64,000 bases of DNA from Bacteroidota bacterium (GCA_023429375.1 JAEYVY010000007.1:558001-622000); one strand, 5' to 3'; positions 1 through 10,600 are shown, counted from the first letter of the stretch. Notes: a model not told the origin generated them from the letters alone. Made by a program: numbers and translations.

Positions 1-6
1 AGAATA

Positions 7-40
7 AAAGCCTCACCCAAATAATCTTGGGTGAGGCTTT
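7..40. terminator. Bidirectional hairpin terminator
   Basis: A 14-bp perfect stem (7-20 with 27-40) closes a 6-nt loop. T-rich sequence follows on both strands. It lies just past the 3' end of the minus-strand M81 gene and probably terminates it. Confidence 0.8.
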
Positions 41-62
41 TGTCTTATAATGGTTGTTCTGC

Positions 63-1637
63 TTATCTACCGTAAAGATGTTTTGCAGAAGGAACAAAAA
101 TCACATTAAGTTCAGGCTCCGGCATATTGTCTTTGTCGATAGGATACATGGGGCGGATAATATTCTTATACGGTACGCTTTTGAAATCTTGGTCAACACC
201 ACCACGAGTGAGTGCCATTACCCAATCAGCCTTCATGTTATACCATTGGTTTACTAAATAGCCTTGCTTTGGCATAACAATATCCATCTTACGCGGATCG
301 ACTCCCGTATTTTCCAGAGGAGGTGTTGGTGAAGAAGTACCTACAACGACGTATACACTACCTGTTTTTATTATAGCAATATTGCTGTTTCTTCTGGCAT
401 TAGCTGTTTGGTTTGAAGCAGGCGAATTGTCATCCGGTTCGGGGCTTACATAAACAACCGTTCCGGAAAGCCAAATAGGAGGTTCGTATGCATTGTCGGT
501 CATGGCGCCTACATACGCTTCAGCATGACCTCCTACACCCACTTTGCGTGCCTCTTTCACCATCTCGTCTCCCGGTATAGAGCAATAGAGCAACGTCTTT
601 CCATTGGGTGACTGAAACTCCGGACGTTTTAAAACGCGTGCCAATGTCCAGGTTACCTCACCCGAACCTCCTCCGCCAGGGTTGTCACCCATGTCACTGA
701 TAAAGAAAGGCTTTTTGTCGCTGGCTATCGCTAAATCAAGACATTTGTCAAGCGTATAGCCGGGAGCTTCAAGCGAGAACTGCTCACGTACATCCCAGAA
801 TTTCTGTGCAAGCTTTTTTGCTCCTGCACCCACTTGCTCTTTATCGTCACCATATACCAGTACAGCACCTTGGTTACGAGGATTATCTCCCCACACATAG
901 CCAATCCAAATACCCGCGTCCACTACACCAGGCATAGCTTCCACTTCAGGAACCATTGCGTAGAGAGATTTGGCAGGTTCAACGCGTGTGCTTGACCATT
1001 CTCCGGAAACAAGAACAGGGACAGATACCCATGCCTTATAAGCCGGACGTCCTTTTCCGGAACTAAGCCGTTCAAGCAGATTAACAACACCACGACGATG
1101 AGATTCACGACTATCCTCATGAGGAGCTTTACGATAAGTGGTAATCAAATCAGAATAGAGAACAACCTTCAGTGAGAGATTGCCGTGTAGGTCCATCGTA
1201 GTTGTTGCAAGGATGTCGTTTCCGATAACCTGGCGTATTCGTTCCATAAATTCACCTTCAGGGTCTTCCACGCCATCTACACTACATGCACCATGCATAT
1301 AAAACCAAAAAGCATCGTAAGGCATATTCTCCTTTATCTTCTCTATGGTTTTGTCAACAAATTCATAATAGGATTCACGAGTAACGGGCCCACGACCACT
1401 TCCTCGTCCCATTAGTGCCGGTAGCCACGTGGCAGCCTGTCCCATGGCCGAATCAGGGCTTAGATAGTCGGGCAATGCAATCTCATGTCCGACTATTGCT
1501 TGTCGGTTAGGCATAAAAACACTGTTTTCAATCATGATACCGGCAATGCCTATGCGGGGCTTTTGTTGAGCCGCAATTTGGCTGGTAAACGATAAAATCA
1601 ACAGATAAAAAAGTGAGAATAAAAGTTTTTTCTTCAT
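63..1637 (-). CDS. M81 family metallopeptidase (MlrC-like), exported
   Basis: A 524-aa protein with an N-terminal signal peptide (about residues 1-23, ending near AAQ). It matches the M81/DUF1485 family, whose founding member MlrC hydrolyses linearised microcystin peptides. Visible family features are MHGA (114-117), the metal-binding DLH (D149, H151), and a third probable ligand H173 in the YRKAPHED segment. The C-terminal MlrC domain has GDNPGGGGSGE near 320. Unlike MlrC this one is probably periplasmic. It stands alone and ends at a strong terminator. The substrate is unknown; toxin degradation should not be inferred. Family assignment is firm, role is not. Confidence 0.85.
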   Translation of the reverse strand: MKKKLLFSLFYLLILSFTSQIAAQQKPRIGIAGIMIENSVFMPNRQAIVGHEIALPDYLSPDSAMGQAATWLPALMGRGSGRGPVTRESYYEFVDKTIEKIKENMPYDAFWFYMHGACSVDGVEDPEGEFMERIRQVIGNDILATTTMDLHGNLSLKVVLYSDLITTYRKAPHEDSRESHRRGVVNLLERLSSGKGRPAYKAWVSVPVLVSGEWSSTRVEPAKSLYAMVPEVEAMPGVVDAGIWIGYVWGDNPRNQGAVLVYGDDKEQVGAGAKKLAQKFWDVREQFSLEAPGYTLDKCLDLAIASDKKPFFISDMGDNPGGGGSGEVTWTLARVLKRPEFQSPNGKTLLYCSIPGDEMVKEARKVGVGGHAEAYVGAMTDNAYEPPIWLSGTVVYVSPEPDDNSPASNQTANARRNSNIAIIKTGSVYVVVGTSSPTPPLENTGVDPRKMDIVMPKQGYLVNQWYNMKADWVMALTRGGVDQDFKSVPYKNIIRPMYPIDKDNMPEPELNVIFVPSAKHLYGR

Positions 1638-1818
1638 GATACGTTCGGGATTTATTATCCGTTTCCGGACGTTTATATTGGATTTACATTATGGTTTTAC
1701 TTCCTGTGTACAGACAAATATATTTTATTTTATTAGGATGCCCAAAAAAGCTTGTATAGAACTGTATGTTTAACCATCTCATTATATCAATTATCTGATA
1801 AGCAATTTCTATTATTAA

Positions 1819-1849
1819 TTTGTTCCCGAGGAAAATATTTATACCTTTG
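1819..1849 (+). promoter_or_regulatory. Bacteroidetes-type promoter of the thioredoxin gene
   Basis: TTTG at 1819-1822, 19 bp, then TACCTTTG at 1842-1849: an exact fit to the -33/-7 consensus. Because the promoter covers the upstream in-frame start at 1820, it decides in favour of translation from 1898. Confidence 0.75.
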
Positions 1850-1897
1850 CGACGTATACAAATGAACGTTCAGTTATTAAAGATTAAGTACAGAATA

Positions 1898-2371
1898 ATG
1901 AAACAATTAAATTATGGCTTGCTTTTCTTTTTGTTTCTGTTTGTGTCTTGCAATATGCAAGCAAAAGAATCAAAAGAATCAAAGCAAACTGGAAATGAGG
2001 AGGTAGTCATGAAGACGATACATTTAACGAAAGCAGAATTTTTAGAAAAGGTAGCCAATTTTGAGGAAAACCCACAAGAATGGAAATATCTAGGCGACAA
2101 GCCGGCTATAATTGACTTTTATGCCGACTGGTGTGGTCCGTGTAAAGCTATTGCTCCAATCTTGGAAGAGTTGGCAGCCGAATACGACGGACAAATCTAC
2201 ATTTATAAAATTAATACAGATAAAGAACAAGAACTAGCTGCTGCTTTTGGTATACGTAGCATACCAACATTGCTTTTTGTACCGATGGGTGGAGATCCTC
2301 AAATGGCACAAGGTGCAATGCCAAAGCCAGCTTTCAAACAAGCGATTGAATCTGTTTTATTAGGCAAATAA
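1898..2371 (+). CDS. Lipoprotein thioredoxin
   Basis: A 157-aa thioredoxin-fold protein. The active site WCGPC sits at residues 78-82 and the cis-proline loop SIPT follows. The N-terminus is hydrophobic and ends LFVSC (Cys18), a lipoprotein signal, so the protein is likely anchored in the periplasm, where it would reduce or exchange disulfides. I chose ATG 1898 because the longer frame starts inside the promoter. A MarR-family gene follows after 15 bp, probably in the same transcript, which suggests redox-linked or self control. A cytoplasmic TrxA is unlikely given the lipobox. Confidence 0.88.
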   Translation: MKQLNYGLLFFLFLFVSCNMQAKESKESKQTGNEEVVMKTIHLTKAEFLEKVANFEENPQEWKYLGDKPAIIDFYADWCGPCKAIAPILEELAAEYDGQIYIYKINTDKEQELAAAFGIRSIPTLLFVPMGGDPQMAQGAMPKPAFKQAIESVLLGK

Positions 2372-2386
2372 AAACATAGAAATAAG

Positions 2387-2755
2387 ATGGTTGAAAACGC
2401 ATTATGTTCCTTAAGGGATATATATCGTGCAATCAGAGAATTCGAATTGGAATTTACGGAAAAGCATGACCTTTGTTTGAACGAAGGCATGCTTTTGTGT
2501 ACACTATGCACGGATATGTATTCATCGAGTGAGATTGCAAAGAAGTTGGGACTAACAAATTCCAATGCTTCTAAGGTTATCCGATCGGTCGAAGAAAAAG
2601 GCTTAGTAGAAAGACGTCTTGGGAAAGAAGATAAGCGTCAGATGTATTTTGTATTGACGCCGGAGGGAATGAAGAAGTTGAAGGAAATCAAAGGCTGTGA
2701 TAAGGAAATTCGTGAAGTTCTTATGGAAATTATGAATAAAAAGGCTATTCAGTGA
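2387..2755 (+). CDS. MarR family transcriptional regulator
   Basis: A 122-aa winged-helix protein. The recognition region reads SEIAKKLGLTNSNASKVIRS near residues 45-65, followed by a basic wing (RRLGKEDKRQ) and the LTPEG segment typical of MarR. It is small for the family, and only short helices for dimerisation flank the DNA-binding core. It follows the thioredoxin gene by 15 bp and is likely co-transcribed. It may sense oxidants or phenolic ligands, but no cysteine arrangement proves that. The target is unknown; its own operon is the simplest guess. Confidence 0.8.
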   Translation: MVENALCSLRDIYRAIREFELEFTEKHDLCLNEGMLLCTLCTDMYSSSEIAKKLGLTNSNASKVIRSVEEKGLVERRLGKEDKRQMYFVLTPEGMKKLKEIKGCDKEIREVLMEIMNKKAIQ

Positions 2756-2864
2756 AATAAGTTCTTTATCTTTGTTATCAAAACTTGGGGAAAGAGCGTA
2801 TAATTGCATGTTGTTTCCTTAAGATGAGAAAGACCAGACTCTTTATATGAACCCCTTTATATAA

Positions 2865-3962
2865 ATGATGGATGCCGGTAAATTGAACTATTTGTTGTCT
2901 CCGTTCTCGTTCTTTTATGGAATAGGAGTAGCGTTGAGAAATAAATTTTTTGACTGGGGGATATTGCCGTCAGAGCAGTTTCCTGTGCCGGTAATTTGTG
3001 TTGGCAATCTTGCTGTTGGAGGAACAGGAAAGACTCCGCATACCGAATACCTAATTCGTATGTTGAAGAAGAAATACAAGATAGCCGTATTGAGTCGTGG
3101 TTACAAACGGAAAAGTAAAGGCTTTCAATTGGCTGGTCCTCAAAGTACCAGCTTTAATTTAGGCGATGAACCCTATCAAATTTATTCTAAACACCCCGAT
3201 ATTATAGTTGCAGTAGATGCTGATCGCAGAAATGGAATCCGCAAATTGCTTGCATTAGAGGACCCACCGTCTGTGATTCTGCTTGACGATGCCTTTCAAC
3301 ATCGATATGTAACTCCATCCTTTTCAATCGTATTGACAGAGTATTCTCGCCCTTTCTATATGGACAAATTATTACCCTTTGGGCGATTGAGGGAGAGTAA
3401 ATTTAGTATTGAGCGAGCAGATGCTGTTATCGTAACGAAGTGTAAAAAGGATATCAAGCCTATTGAGTACCGGATAATTGAGAAGAATATGCTTCTCACG
3501 GCACATCAGGAAGTATTCTTTACCTCCGTTGTTTATGGAGAGATGAAGCCTGTCTTTCCGGGCGAGTCCGAACCTTGGTCGTTATTGGATATTCGTAAAA
3601 AAGATTCTGTCTTGTTGATAGCCGGCATCGCCTCTCCGGATGCATTTATTAAGGAAATGAAAAAGTATACCCAGAATGTTATTCCATTGATTTATCCGGA
3701 TCATCATTTTTTTGACAAACAAGATATTGCTCATATAGACAAGACCTTTACTGAAATAACTTCCTTGGGCAAGGTAATCATGGTTACCGAAAAAGACGCT
3801 GCCCGTTTCAGGGGTATACGTGAAGAACTACCTGAATCCATTCGCAGGTCGATGTATTACCTCCCTATAACGATTGACTTCTGTACACGAAGCAAAGAAG
3901 AATTTCACGAAATGATTAACAAACATATTGTTTCATTTCAACGAGAAAATAGTATAAAATAA
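2865..3962 (+). CDS. lpxK: Tetraacyldisaccharide 4'-kinase LpxK
   Basis: Phosphorylates the 4' position of the lipid A precursor at the inner membrane (lipid A pathway). The 365-aa protein has the family's membrane-associating N-terminal stretch, a P-loop (GGTGKTP, residues 52-58), the VDADRRNG segment, and LLDDAFQHR with the DDxFQH signature. Length fits the family. ATG at 2865 and 2868 are both possible. thiL begins 4 bp after the stop, so the two genes form an operon although their pathways are unrelated. Confidence 0.95.
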   Translation: MMDAGKLNYLLSPFSFFYGIGVALRNKFFDWGILPSEQFPVPVICVGNLAVGGTGKTPHTEYLIRMLKKKYKIAVLSRGYKRKSKGFQLAGPQSTSFNLGDEPYQIYSKHPDIIVAVDADRRNGIRKLLALEDPPSVILLDDAFQHRYVTPSFSIVLTEYSRPFYMDKLLPFGRLRESKFSIERADAVIVTKCKKDIKPIEYRIIEKNMLLTAHQEVFFTSVVYGEMKPVFPGESEPWSLLDIRKKDSVLLIAGIASPDAFIKEMKKYTQNVIPLIYPDHHFFDKQDIAHIDKTFTEITSLGKVIMVTEKDAARFRGIREELPESIRRSMYYLPITIDFCTRSKEEFHEMINKHIVSFQRENSIK

Positions 3963-3966
3963 AGAA

Positions 3967-4992
3967 ATGAATAGAACTGAAATTTCTAGTTTAGGCGAAT
4001 TTGGACTAATTCGTCATCTCACAGACAAAATTGAACTTAAAAATCCCAGCAGCCTCAAAGGAGTAGGAGACGATGCTGCCGTGTTGGAATATAAAGACAA
4101 GTTGACCCTTGTATCGACCGATTTATTGCTGGAAGGAATCCATTTCGATCTGATGTATGTTCCCTTGAAGCATTTGGGATATAAATCGGCCGTAGTGAAC
4201 TTCTCGGATATATACGCAATGAATGGTCGTCCCAAACAGATTACCGTATCCTTAGGTATTTCCCGTCGCTTTTCAGTAGAAGATATGGAGTCATTCTACG
4301 AGGGATTGAAGCTTGCTTGTGATATCTATGGTGTAGACTTGGTTGGAGGAGATACCTCTTCATCATTGACCGGCTTTACAATCAGTGTCACCTGTATTGG
4401 AGAGGTTGAGAAAGGAAAAGAAGTATACCGTAGCGGAGCTCAAGAGACCGATTTGATTTGTGTCTCCGGCGACTTAGGTTCGGCCTATATGGGATTGCAG
4501 TTGTTGGAACGAGAAAAGCATATTTATAAAGGAGAGACCGACTTTAAGCCTGATTTCTCGGGTAAAGAATATCTTTTGGAACGTCAACTGAAACCAGAAG
4601 CACGTAAGGATATCATCGAAGCATTGGAGAAAGCAGGCATTCAGCCTACTTCAATGATTGATATCTCCGATGGATTGGCATCCGAACTTTTGCATATCTC
4701 CAAAGATAGTAATGTAGGTTGTCAGGTTTACGAAGAGAGAATACCGATTGACTTCCAGACAGCAGCCATGGCTGAGGAGTTTAATATGAATTTGGTAACA
4801 GCGGCCCTTAATGGTGGCGACGATTACGAATTGCTCTTTACCGTACCCCTTTCCAAGCACGAAGAAGTATCGGCTATGAAAGGAATTAAGGTGATAGGGC
4901 ATATCACAAAAGCCTCATTGGGCAATTATTTGATTGGCCGCGATGGAGGTGAGGTCGAATTAAAAGCACAAGGTTGGGCCGTTCAGAAATAA
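3967..4992 (+). CDS. thiL: Thiamine-monophosphate kinase
   Basis: Converts thiamine monophosphate to thiamine diphosphate with ATP, the last step of cofactor synthesis in bacteria. The 341-aa protein belongs to the AIR-synthase/PurM fold: VGDDAAVL near residue 33 binds Mg-ATP, STDLLLEGIHFD and the VGGDTSSS loop follow, then SMIDISDGLASEL and NGGDDYELLF in the C-terminal half. Length and all motifs are normal. It is the second gene of the lpxK operon, directly upstream of tRNA-Phe. Confidence 0.95.
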   Translation: MNRTEISSLGEFGLIRHLTDKIELKNPSSLKGVGDDAAVLEYKDKLTLVSTDLLLEGIHFDLMYVPLKHLGYKSAVVNFSDIYAMNGRPKQITVSLGISRRFSVEDMESFYEGLKLACDIYGVDLVGGDTSSSLTGFTISVTCIGEVEKGKEVYRSGAQETDLICVSGDLGSAYMGLQLLEREKHIYKGETDFKPDFSGKEYLLERQLKPEARKDIIEALEKAGIQPTSMIDISDGLASELLHISKDSNVGCQVYEERIPIDFQTAAMAEEFNMNLVTAALNGGDDYELLFTVPLSKHEEVSAMKGIKVIGHITKASLGNYLIGRDGGEVELKAQGWAVQK

Positions 4993-5017
4993 AATTTCAA
5001 AAAACGCATCAAACCCC

Positions 5018-5047
5018 TTGTGGATTCAAAAAGATCGTGTATCTTTG
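5018..5047 (+). promoter_or_regulatory. Promoter of tRNA-Phe
   Basis: TTG at 5018-5020, 19 bp, TATCTTTG at 5040-5047, with the tRNA starting 16 bp downstream. It matches the Bacteroidetes -33/-7 pattern. Confidence 0.7.
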
Positions 5048-5062
5048 CACCCGTTAAAACAA

Positions 5063-5135
5063 GGTGCCATAGCTCAGTTGGTAGAGCAAAGGACTGAAAA
5101 TCCTTGTGTCCCCGGTTCGATTCCTGGTGGCACCA
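5063..5135 (+). tRNA. tRNA-Phe (GAA)
   Basis: A 73-nt cloverleaf. The acceptor stem GGTGCCA (5063-5069) pairs with TGGCACC (5128-5134), discriminator A. The D-arm AGCTCAGTTGGTAGAGC is standard, the anticodon loop CTGAAAA gives GAA, and the T-arm contains GGTTCGATTCC. No CCA is encoded. Its last 13 bases (to 5136) recur at 17164-17176, marking it as the integration site of the island that follows. Confidence 0.97.
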
Positions 5136-5136
5136 C
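5124..5136 (+). repeat. Left attachment-site repeat (tRNA-Phe 3' end)
   Basis: CTGGTGGCACCAC is repeated exactly at 17164-17176. tRNA 3' ends are the classic target of tyrosine recombinases. An integrase N-terminal domain begins 250 bp downstream, which fits an att core. Confidence 0.6.
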
Positions 5137-5160
5137 TTTTTAAGAAGGCAAAACGATGTA

Positions 5161-5196
5161 AATCCCTGAATTTCAAAGAAGTTCGGGGATTTTTCT
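5161..5196 (+). terminator. Terminator after tRNA-Phe
   Basis: AATCCCTGAA (5161-5170) pairs with TTCGGGGATT (5182-5191), followed by a T-run. It lies inside the island, 25 bp past the tRNA, so it would replace the original chromosomal terminator, which may be the one now at 17179. Confidence 0.7.
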
Positions 5197-5242
5197 TTTC
5201 CAAGAATAGGCAAAATTAGTGGGATTGAAGCAAACCATACGT

Positions 5243-5258
5243 CCTTATTCAAGGGACT
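5243..5258 (+). repeat. Possible integrase arm-type site, left
   Basis: CCTTATTCAAGGGACT, repeated exactly at 17087-17102 near the other end of the island. Subterminal direct repeats at both ends are what arm-binding sites look like, but one 16-bp match in 64 kb can also arise by chance. Confidence 0.35.
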
Positions 5259-5386
5259 GTTTTTAAAAGCCCGGAATGTTCCACTGCGAGGTGTTTACTT
5301 CATTCTTTTACAGCACGTTGCACTATTTTACATAACAGGGTTCTCGGTTCGATTTCCTAACTTTGTATCATTAAAAATCGAGCCGT

Positions 5387-6139
5387 ATGGAAAGAAAAAG
5401 ATTCAGCGTGTTGTTCTTCATCAAGCGTAGCAAACTGTTAAAAAACGGGGAAGCTCCCGTGCGTGTACGTGTCACTTATGACCGCCTATACGTGGAACTT
5501 CAACTAAAGCGGAGCGTAAAAGTCCCACTCTGGTCGCAGGAAAAAGAGAAATCGACAGGCAAAGACCGAAACTCCGTAGAACTTAACCATTACATTGACG
5601 CCCTGCGTGTGAAATTCTATCAGATTTACCAAAATTTGGAACTGGAGGGAAAGATTGTCTGGAGGAATAAAGTACAGATACAGGCAGGTATAACGGTACA
5701 ACGGAGTTTATATGACGAACCAGAGGAATGGAGCGCAGATAAGGAACATTTGACGGATGCGGAGCGGTATAGCGATAAAATTTTGCGTACTCCGAATCTG
5801 TACGGTTATTTCACTGCATCCTATACACCGGTAAAACCGTTTACAATAGCGTTTAACGGTAATTATACCGGGCGAATGTATGTACCTCATCTGATGTCTG
5901 AAGTGAATGGGACGGCGGATGTTTTGGTGAAGAGTCCGGATTTCTTTGAATTGGGAGTCAAGTTGAGCTATGATTTCAGGTTGACGGCAGCCATGACCTT
6001 GCAACTTAACCTGGGTATCCAGAACCTGTTCGATTCCTATCAGAATGACTTCGACAAAGGGGCAACCCGTGACTCCGGCTACATTTACGGTCCGGGAACT
6101 CCCCGCACCTACTATGCGGGGGCAAAGTTCAGTTTTTGA
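5387..6139 (+). pseudogene. Chimeric remnant: integrase N-terminus fused to TonB-dependent receptor C-terminus
   Basis: One open frame of 250 codons joins two unrelated proteins. Residues 1 to about 90 are the Arm DNA-binding N-terminal domain of a Bacteroides tyrosine recombinase (FSVLFFIKRSKLLKNGEAPV, then the ELNHYIDALR helix). From about residue 91 the sequence is the last ~160 residues of a TonB-dependent outer membrane receptor: beta-strand repeats, the IQNLFDSY segment, and a C-terminal AGAKFSF ending in Phe. The integrase catalytic domain and the receptor's plug and most of its barrel are absent. The simplest origin is an internal deletion joining them near 5655. A -7-like TAACTTTG at 5358 could still drive it. 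It is unlikely to work as recombinase or receptor. Confidence 0.8.
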
Positions 6140-6365
6140 TTTTCCTTTATGGACGCCTGTTCGTTATTTCATTTCCTTCTTATTTAAACTTTCGATTCAG
6201 GCGTCCATACGCGGGTTCTTTATGTTGTTGTAGATTGTAAAAGAATAGACGAAATTTTGGGAGAACTATGTCAAGATAAAAGAAAAATTGATCGTTAACA
6301 GTGTTTAACGAATAAGATGGGGTCATTTGGGGCGTTCTTTTGTCTTTTGGTAAAACAAACTCAAA

Positions 6366-7571
6366 GTGGAAGAACTGCGACATAGAAAAAATATAGACCA
6401 ATTGTTACATGACAAATCTTTTATTCTTTGGTGTCTGTTTCCTACAGAGGAATCGGATAAACAATGGAAGGAGAATTATTTGTCACTTTATCCTGAAGAA
6501 GCGGAGACTTTGATGTTGGCTAGAGAGAAGGTTTGCCGACTTAAATTCAACCACGTACAACTTGCCTTTGCGGAAAAGACTGCATTGAAAAAAAGAATTC
6601 TGGATAATTACGAGAAACACCGTAAGCCTAAATATATTAGGTTAAGTTGGCTGTCTGCGGCTGCTTGCTTGTTGATATTCTGTTTTTTGGGATCTTTATA
6701 CTTGCAGTATCAAGAAGTGTCGAATGTGGAATTGAGCACTTCGGTCTTAGCTGATGTCAAAGTGGATCCGGAACAAAAAGAAGTTGAACTTCATTTGTCA
6801 AAGGAAAAAATCCAGGTTACGGATAATTCTACAATTTCAGTCGATAAAAAGGGTAATGTACAAGTTGCTGAAATAGAAATAAAATCAATTGATCGAAAGC
6901 AACATTCTGAGCAGGAAAAAGAAGACGAACATCTGAACATGTTGAGTGTCCCAAATGGGCGACGATCTTCATTGATCTTGTCTGATGGGACAAAAGTATG
7001 GATTAATTCAGGAACGGTATTGCAGTTTCCTGAAACATTCGAGAAAGAGAAAAGAGTGCTCTATGTGAACGGGGAAATCTATATTGAAGTAGCCAAACAT
7101 CCCCAATGGCCTTTTTATGTTAAAACGAATCAAATGGAAGTACAGGTTTTAGGTACTTCTTTCGGGATTACTGCGTATGATGACGAAATTTTCCAGACTG
7201 TCGTATTAAAAGAAGGAAGCGTCTTTGTTAAGAATAACCAGGGAAATGGACAGACAATTCAACCTAACCAATGTCTGATGGTTGAAAAAGAAGAAATGAC
7301 CGTCAAGGACGTTGATGTTTATGATTATATCTCATGGATAGATGGTGTACTTCAATTTCATGAGAAAAGTTTGCAAAAGGTGTTGAACAGCTTATCACGC
7401 TATTATCGTGTCCGTTTTGACTGCCCTATGGAGATTGGGCAGATAAAGTGCTCGGGTAATTTGGTCTTGTTTGATGACATTGACCAAGTCTTGCAGACAC
7501 TTCAACGGACTCTCTCTATTTCTTTTAGCCATCGGGATGAAGTAATAAAAATAGAATATGTTCATAAATAA
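6366..7571 (+). CDS. FecR family anti-sigma factor
   Basis: A 401-aa inner-membrane regulator. A cytoplasmic N-terminal part (1-93) would hold the sigma factor. One membrane span (about 94-113) follows, then the periplasmic FecR domain (about 192-285, with SDGTKVWINSGT and GEIYIEVAKH) and a C-terminal DUF4974-type domain (about 325-398) that contacts the transducer's STN domain. The start is GTG at 6366; no ATG suits the conserved N-terminus better. SusC with an STN domain follows about 100 bp downstream. The matching ECF sigma gene lies beyond susD on the opposite strand rather than just upstream, which is unusual. Confidence 0.9.
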   Translation: MEELRHRKNIDQLLHDKSFILWCLFPTEESDKQWKENYLSLYPEEAETLMLAREKVCRLKFNHVQLAFAEKTALKKRILDNYEKHRKPKYIRLSWLSAAACLLIFCFLGSLYLQYQEVSNVELSTSVLADVKVDPEQKEVELHLSKEKIQVTDNSTISVDKKGNVQVAEIEIKSIDRKQHSEQEKEDEHLNMLSVPNGRRSSLILSDGTKVWINSGTVLQFPETFEKEKRVLYVNGEIYIEVAKHPQWPFYVKTNQMEVQVLGTSFGITAYDDEIFQTVVLKEGSVFVKNNQGNGQTIQPNQCLMVEKEEMTVKDVDVYDYISWIDGVLQFHEKSLQKVLNSLSRYYRVRFDCPMEIGQIKCSGNLVLFDDIDQVLQTLQRTLSISFSHRDEVIKIEYVHK

Positions 7572-7668
7572 TAAAAAGCCTATGAGAAAACATACAAAGT
7601 GAAGTTTAATTGAAACCAAGTATTTGGTAATATGAATCATGTGATTTTTTTTAATAATTTATGCTATC

Positions 7669-10600
7669 ATGAAATATCAAAAATTAAAAAGAAATTTGTA
7701 CACAGCATGCGTAGTCGCAAATTTATTTTTGATTCCTAGTCCTGTACTTTGGGCTGAACAATCATATGCGCAGTCTACGCGTTTGTCATTGGAATTATCC
7801 AACGCAACGATCAGTGATGTTTTTGCATCTGTTGAGAAAAATAGTGAATATCGTTTCTTTTATTCTGACGCAGTTCGTGCGGAATTATACCGGAATGTCG
7901 ATGTGAATATTAAGAATAAAACCATTGACCGAATCTTATCGGAAGTTTTGGATGGTACGAATCTGACGTATTTCCTTAACGACAGACAGGTGATGATTAT
8001 CAGGAAAGAGGAAAAAACGCAGCAAGAGAAAAAAATATCAATCAACGGAACTGTCAGAGATGCCCAACAGGAACCTTTGCCCGGAGTCAACGTATTGGTC
8101 AAAGGTACGACTATCGGTACGACGACGGATATCGATGGAAATTATTTTATCAGCGTTCCCGATAAGAATGCAGTGCTAGTCTTCAGTTATATCGGCTTTG
8201 AATCGCAAGAAGTGAAGGTTGGTGGACAAATCAATATCAATGTCAATATGTCAGAAGAGTCTAATAGCCTTGATGAAGTGGTGGTTGTCGGCTATGGCTC
8301 TCAGAAAAGAGCTTCTGTAGTCGGTTCTATCACGGCGATAGAGCCTGCTCAGTTACAACAAGGGACTACCCGTGCCGTGTCTAACAATCTGGCAGGACAA
8401 TTGGCTGGTGTGATTGCCGTACAACGTAATGGTGAACCGGGATCTGATGGTTCGGATTTTTGGATTCGCGGTATCTCTTCTTTTAAGAGGACTGGTGTTT
8501 CGCCATTGGTGTTGGTCGATGGGATTGAGCGTACGCTGGATGACTTGTCGGCTGCCGAAATCGAATCGTTTTCCGTACTAAAGGATGCGGCGGCTAGTGC
8601 TGTATATGGCGTACGAGGTGCAAACGGTGTCATCCTTGTGAAAACGAAGAGAGGTCAATTGGGAAAACCGAAAGTCAATTTCCATTTGGAACAAGGTTTT
8701 ACCAAGCCGACACAGTTGCCTGATTATATCGGTTCGGTAGATTATCTTTCCTTGATGGATGAATTGTATATGGATGCCGGTAATCCGAATCCGCTTTATG
8801 GAGAGGAAATGATCAACAACTACCGTAATAATGTAGATCCGGAGTTATATCCGAATGTCAATTGGTTGGATGCCGTATCGAAAGACATGGCTTCCAATAC
8901 GCGTGGAGATTTGACTATTACCGGTGGTAGCGATATCCTTCGTTATGCGTTGGTCGCATCGTATTATGGTGAACGAGGCATCTTTGTTCGGGATGAAAGT
9001 AAGGATTGGGATTCGTCTACACGCTTGAACAAATATAATATTCGTTCGAATGTGGATATCAATGTGACGAAGACGACTGTTGTGGGCATTAGTATCGGTG
9101 GTTACCTGCAAGAACAGAACGGTATGGCTGTCAGTGGACAGGATGTCTGGAATCATGCATTTGAGACGCCTCCATTCGTTCATCCGATCCAATATTCAGA
9201 GGGACGTGATGTACGTGTCCGGGAACGAACTAATCCATGGGCAGAAGCAACACAACATGGTTATCAGACAACATCCAGCTCCAAAGTTGAATCATTGTTC
9301 TCGGTTGAACAAGATCTGAAATTTATTACTCCCGGTTTGAAATTCAAAGGTCTGTTTTCTTTTGACCGCTATTCGAAGTCGTGGGTGAAACGGCATCGCA
9401 CACCAACCTACTACAATCCGGCTACGGGCCGTGATGAGGAAGGTAACTTACTGCTGAGTGTCGGAACGGACGGACAGGAGTTCCTCGATACGGAAAACAA
9501 AGGCGAATGGGGTAATAAGGCTACTTACTTGGAAGGAAATATCACGTACGATCGTACGTTTGATGGGAAACATGCCGTCAACGCCATGTTTCTTTATAAC
9601 CAACGCGACTATCAGGACGGCAATGTCGTCCCTTTCCGCCGCATGGGTATCGCCGGACGTGCTTCCTATACGTATGACAATCGCTACATTGCCGAATTTA
9701 ACTTTGGATATAACGGCTCCGAAAACTTCACGAAAGGGAACCGCTTTGGTTTCTTCCCCTCTGTGGCTGTCGGCTATATGCTCTCAGAGGAAAAATTCAT
9801 GGAGAAATACAAAGATACTTTTTCTAAGATCAAATTCCGTGCTTCTTGGGGGTTGACCGGTAATGACCAGTTGGATGGCCGTCGTTTTGCCTTTTTGCCG
9901 ACCATTGATACGGATGGCAGTTATAAATGGGGAGTCAACAACGATTATAACCGTGCTTCCCGTTTTGAAGGAGAATTTGGGGTGATGAATCTGACTTGGG
10001 AAACGGTTGAGAAACTGAATGTCGGAACCGAAATAGGTTTATGGAATGCCTTGGATTTGCAAGTGGATTGGTTTAAAGAGCAGCGTCGGGACATCTTTAT
10101 GCAGCGTAACAACATTCCGTCGGCAGCCGGATTCCGCAAAACGCCGTGGGCAAACTATGGTAAGGTGGATAATATCGGTGTGGATTTGTCGCTGACTTAC
10201 AACCAACAGATTACAAAAGATTTACATATCGGTTTTAGAGGTACGTTTACATATGCTCACAATACGATTGTCGAAATGGATGAAGCGCTCGGTGTTATGG
10301 GAACGAACCGCCAACGGACGGGACATTCTGTGAACGAACTGTTCGGGTTAGTGGCAGACGGGCTCTTTACGGAAGATGATTTTGTTACTAATGATAAAGG
10401 GGATCTGGTGTTGAAAGAAGGTATTCCGTCGCATACGTTTAACAGTGTGCGTCCCGGTGATATTAAATATGTGGATATTGACGGTGACGGATCGATCACA
10501 AATAAGGATGAGGTTGCCATGGGAGGAACGGTCAATCCGGAAATTGTTTATGGTTTCGGGGCGACAGCCCGTTATAAGCAGGTCGATTTCAATGTCTTTT

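Noticed and set aside
1820..1897. Upstream extension of the thioredoxin gene
   Set aside because: The extra 26 codons overlap the promoter, and they would bury the lipoprotein signal.
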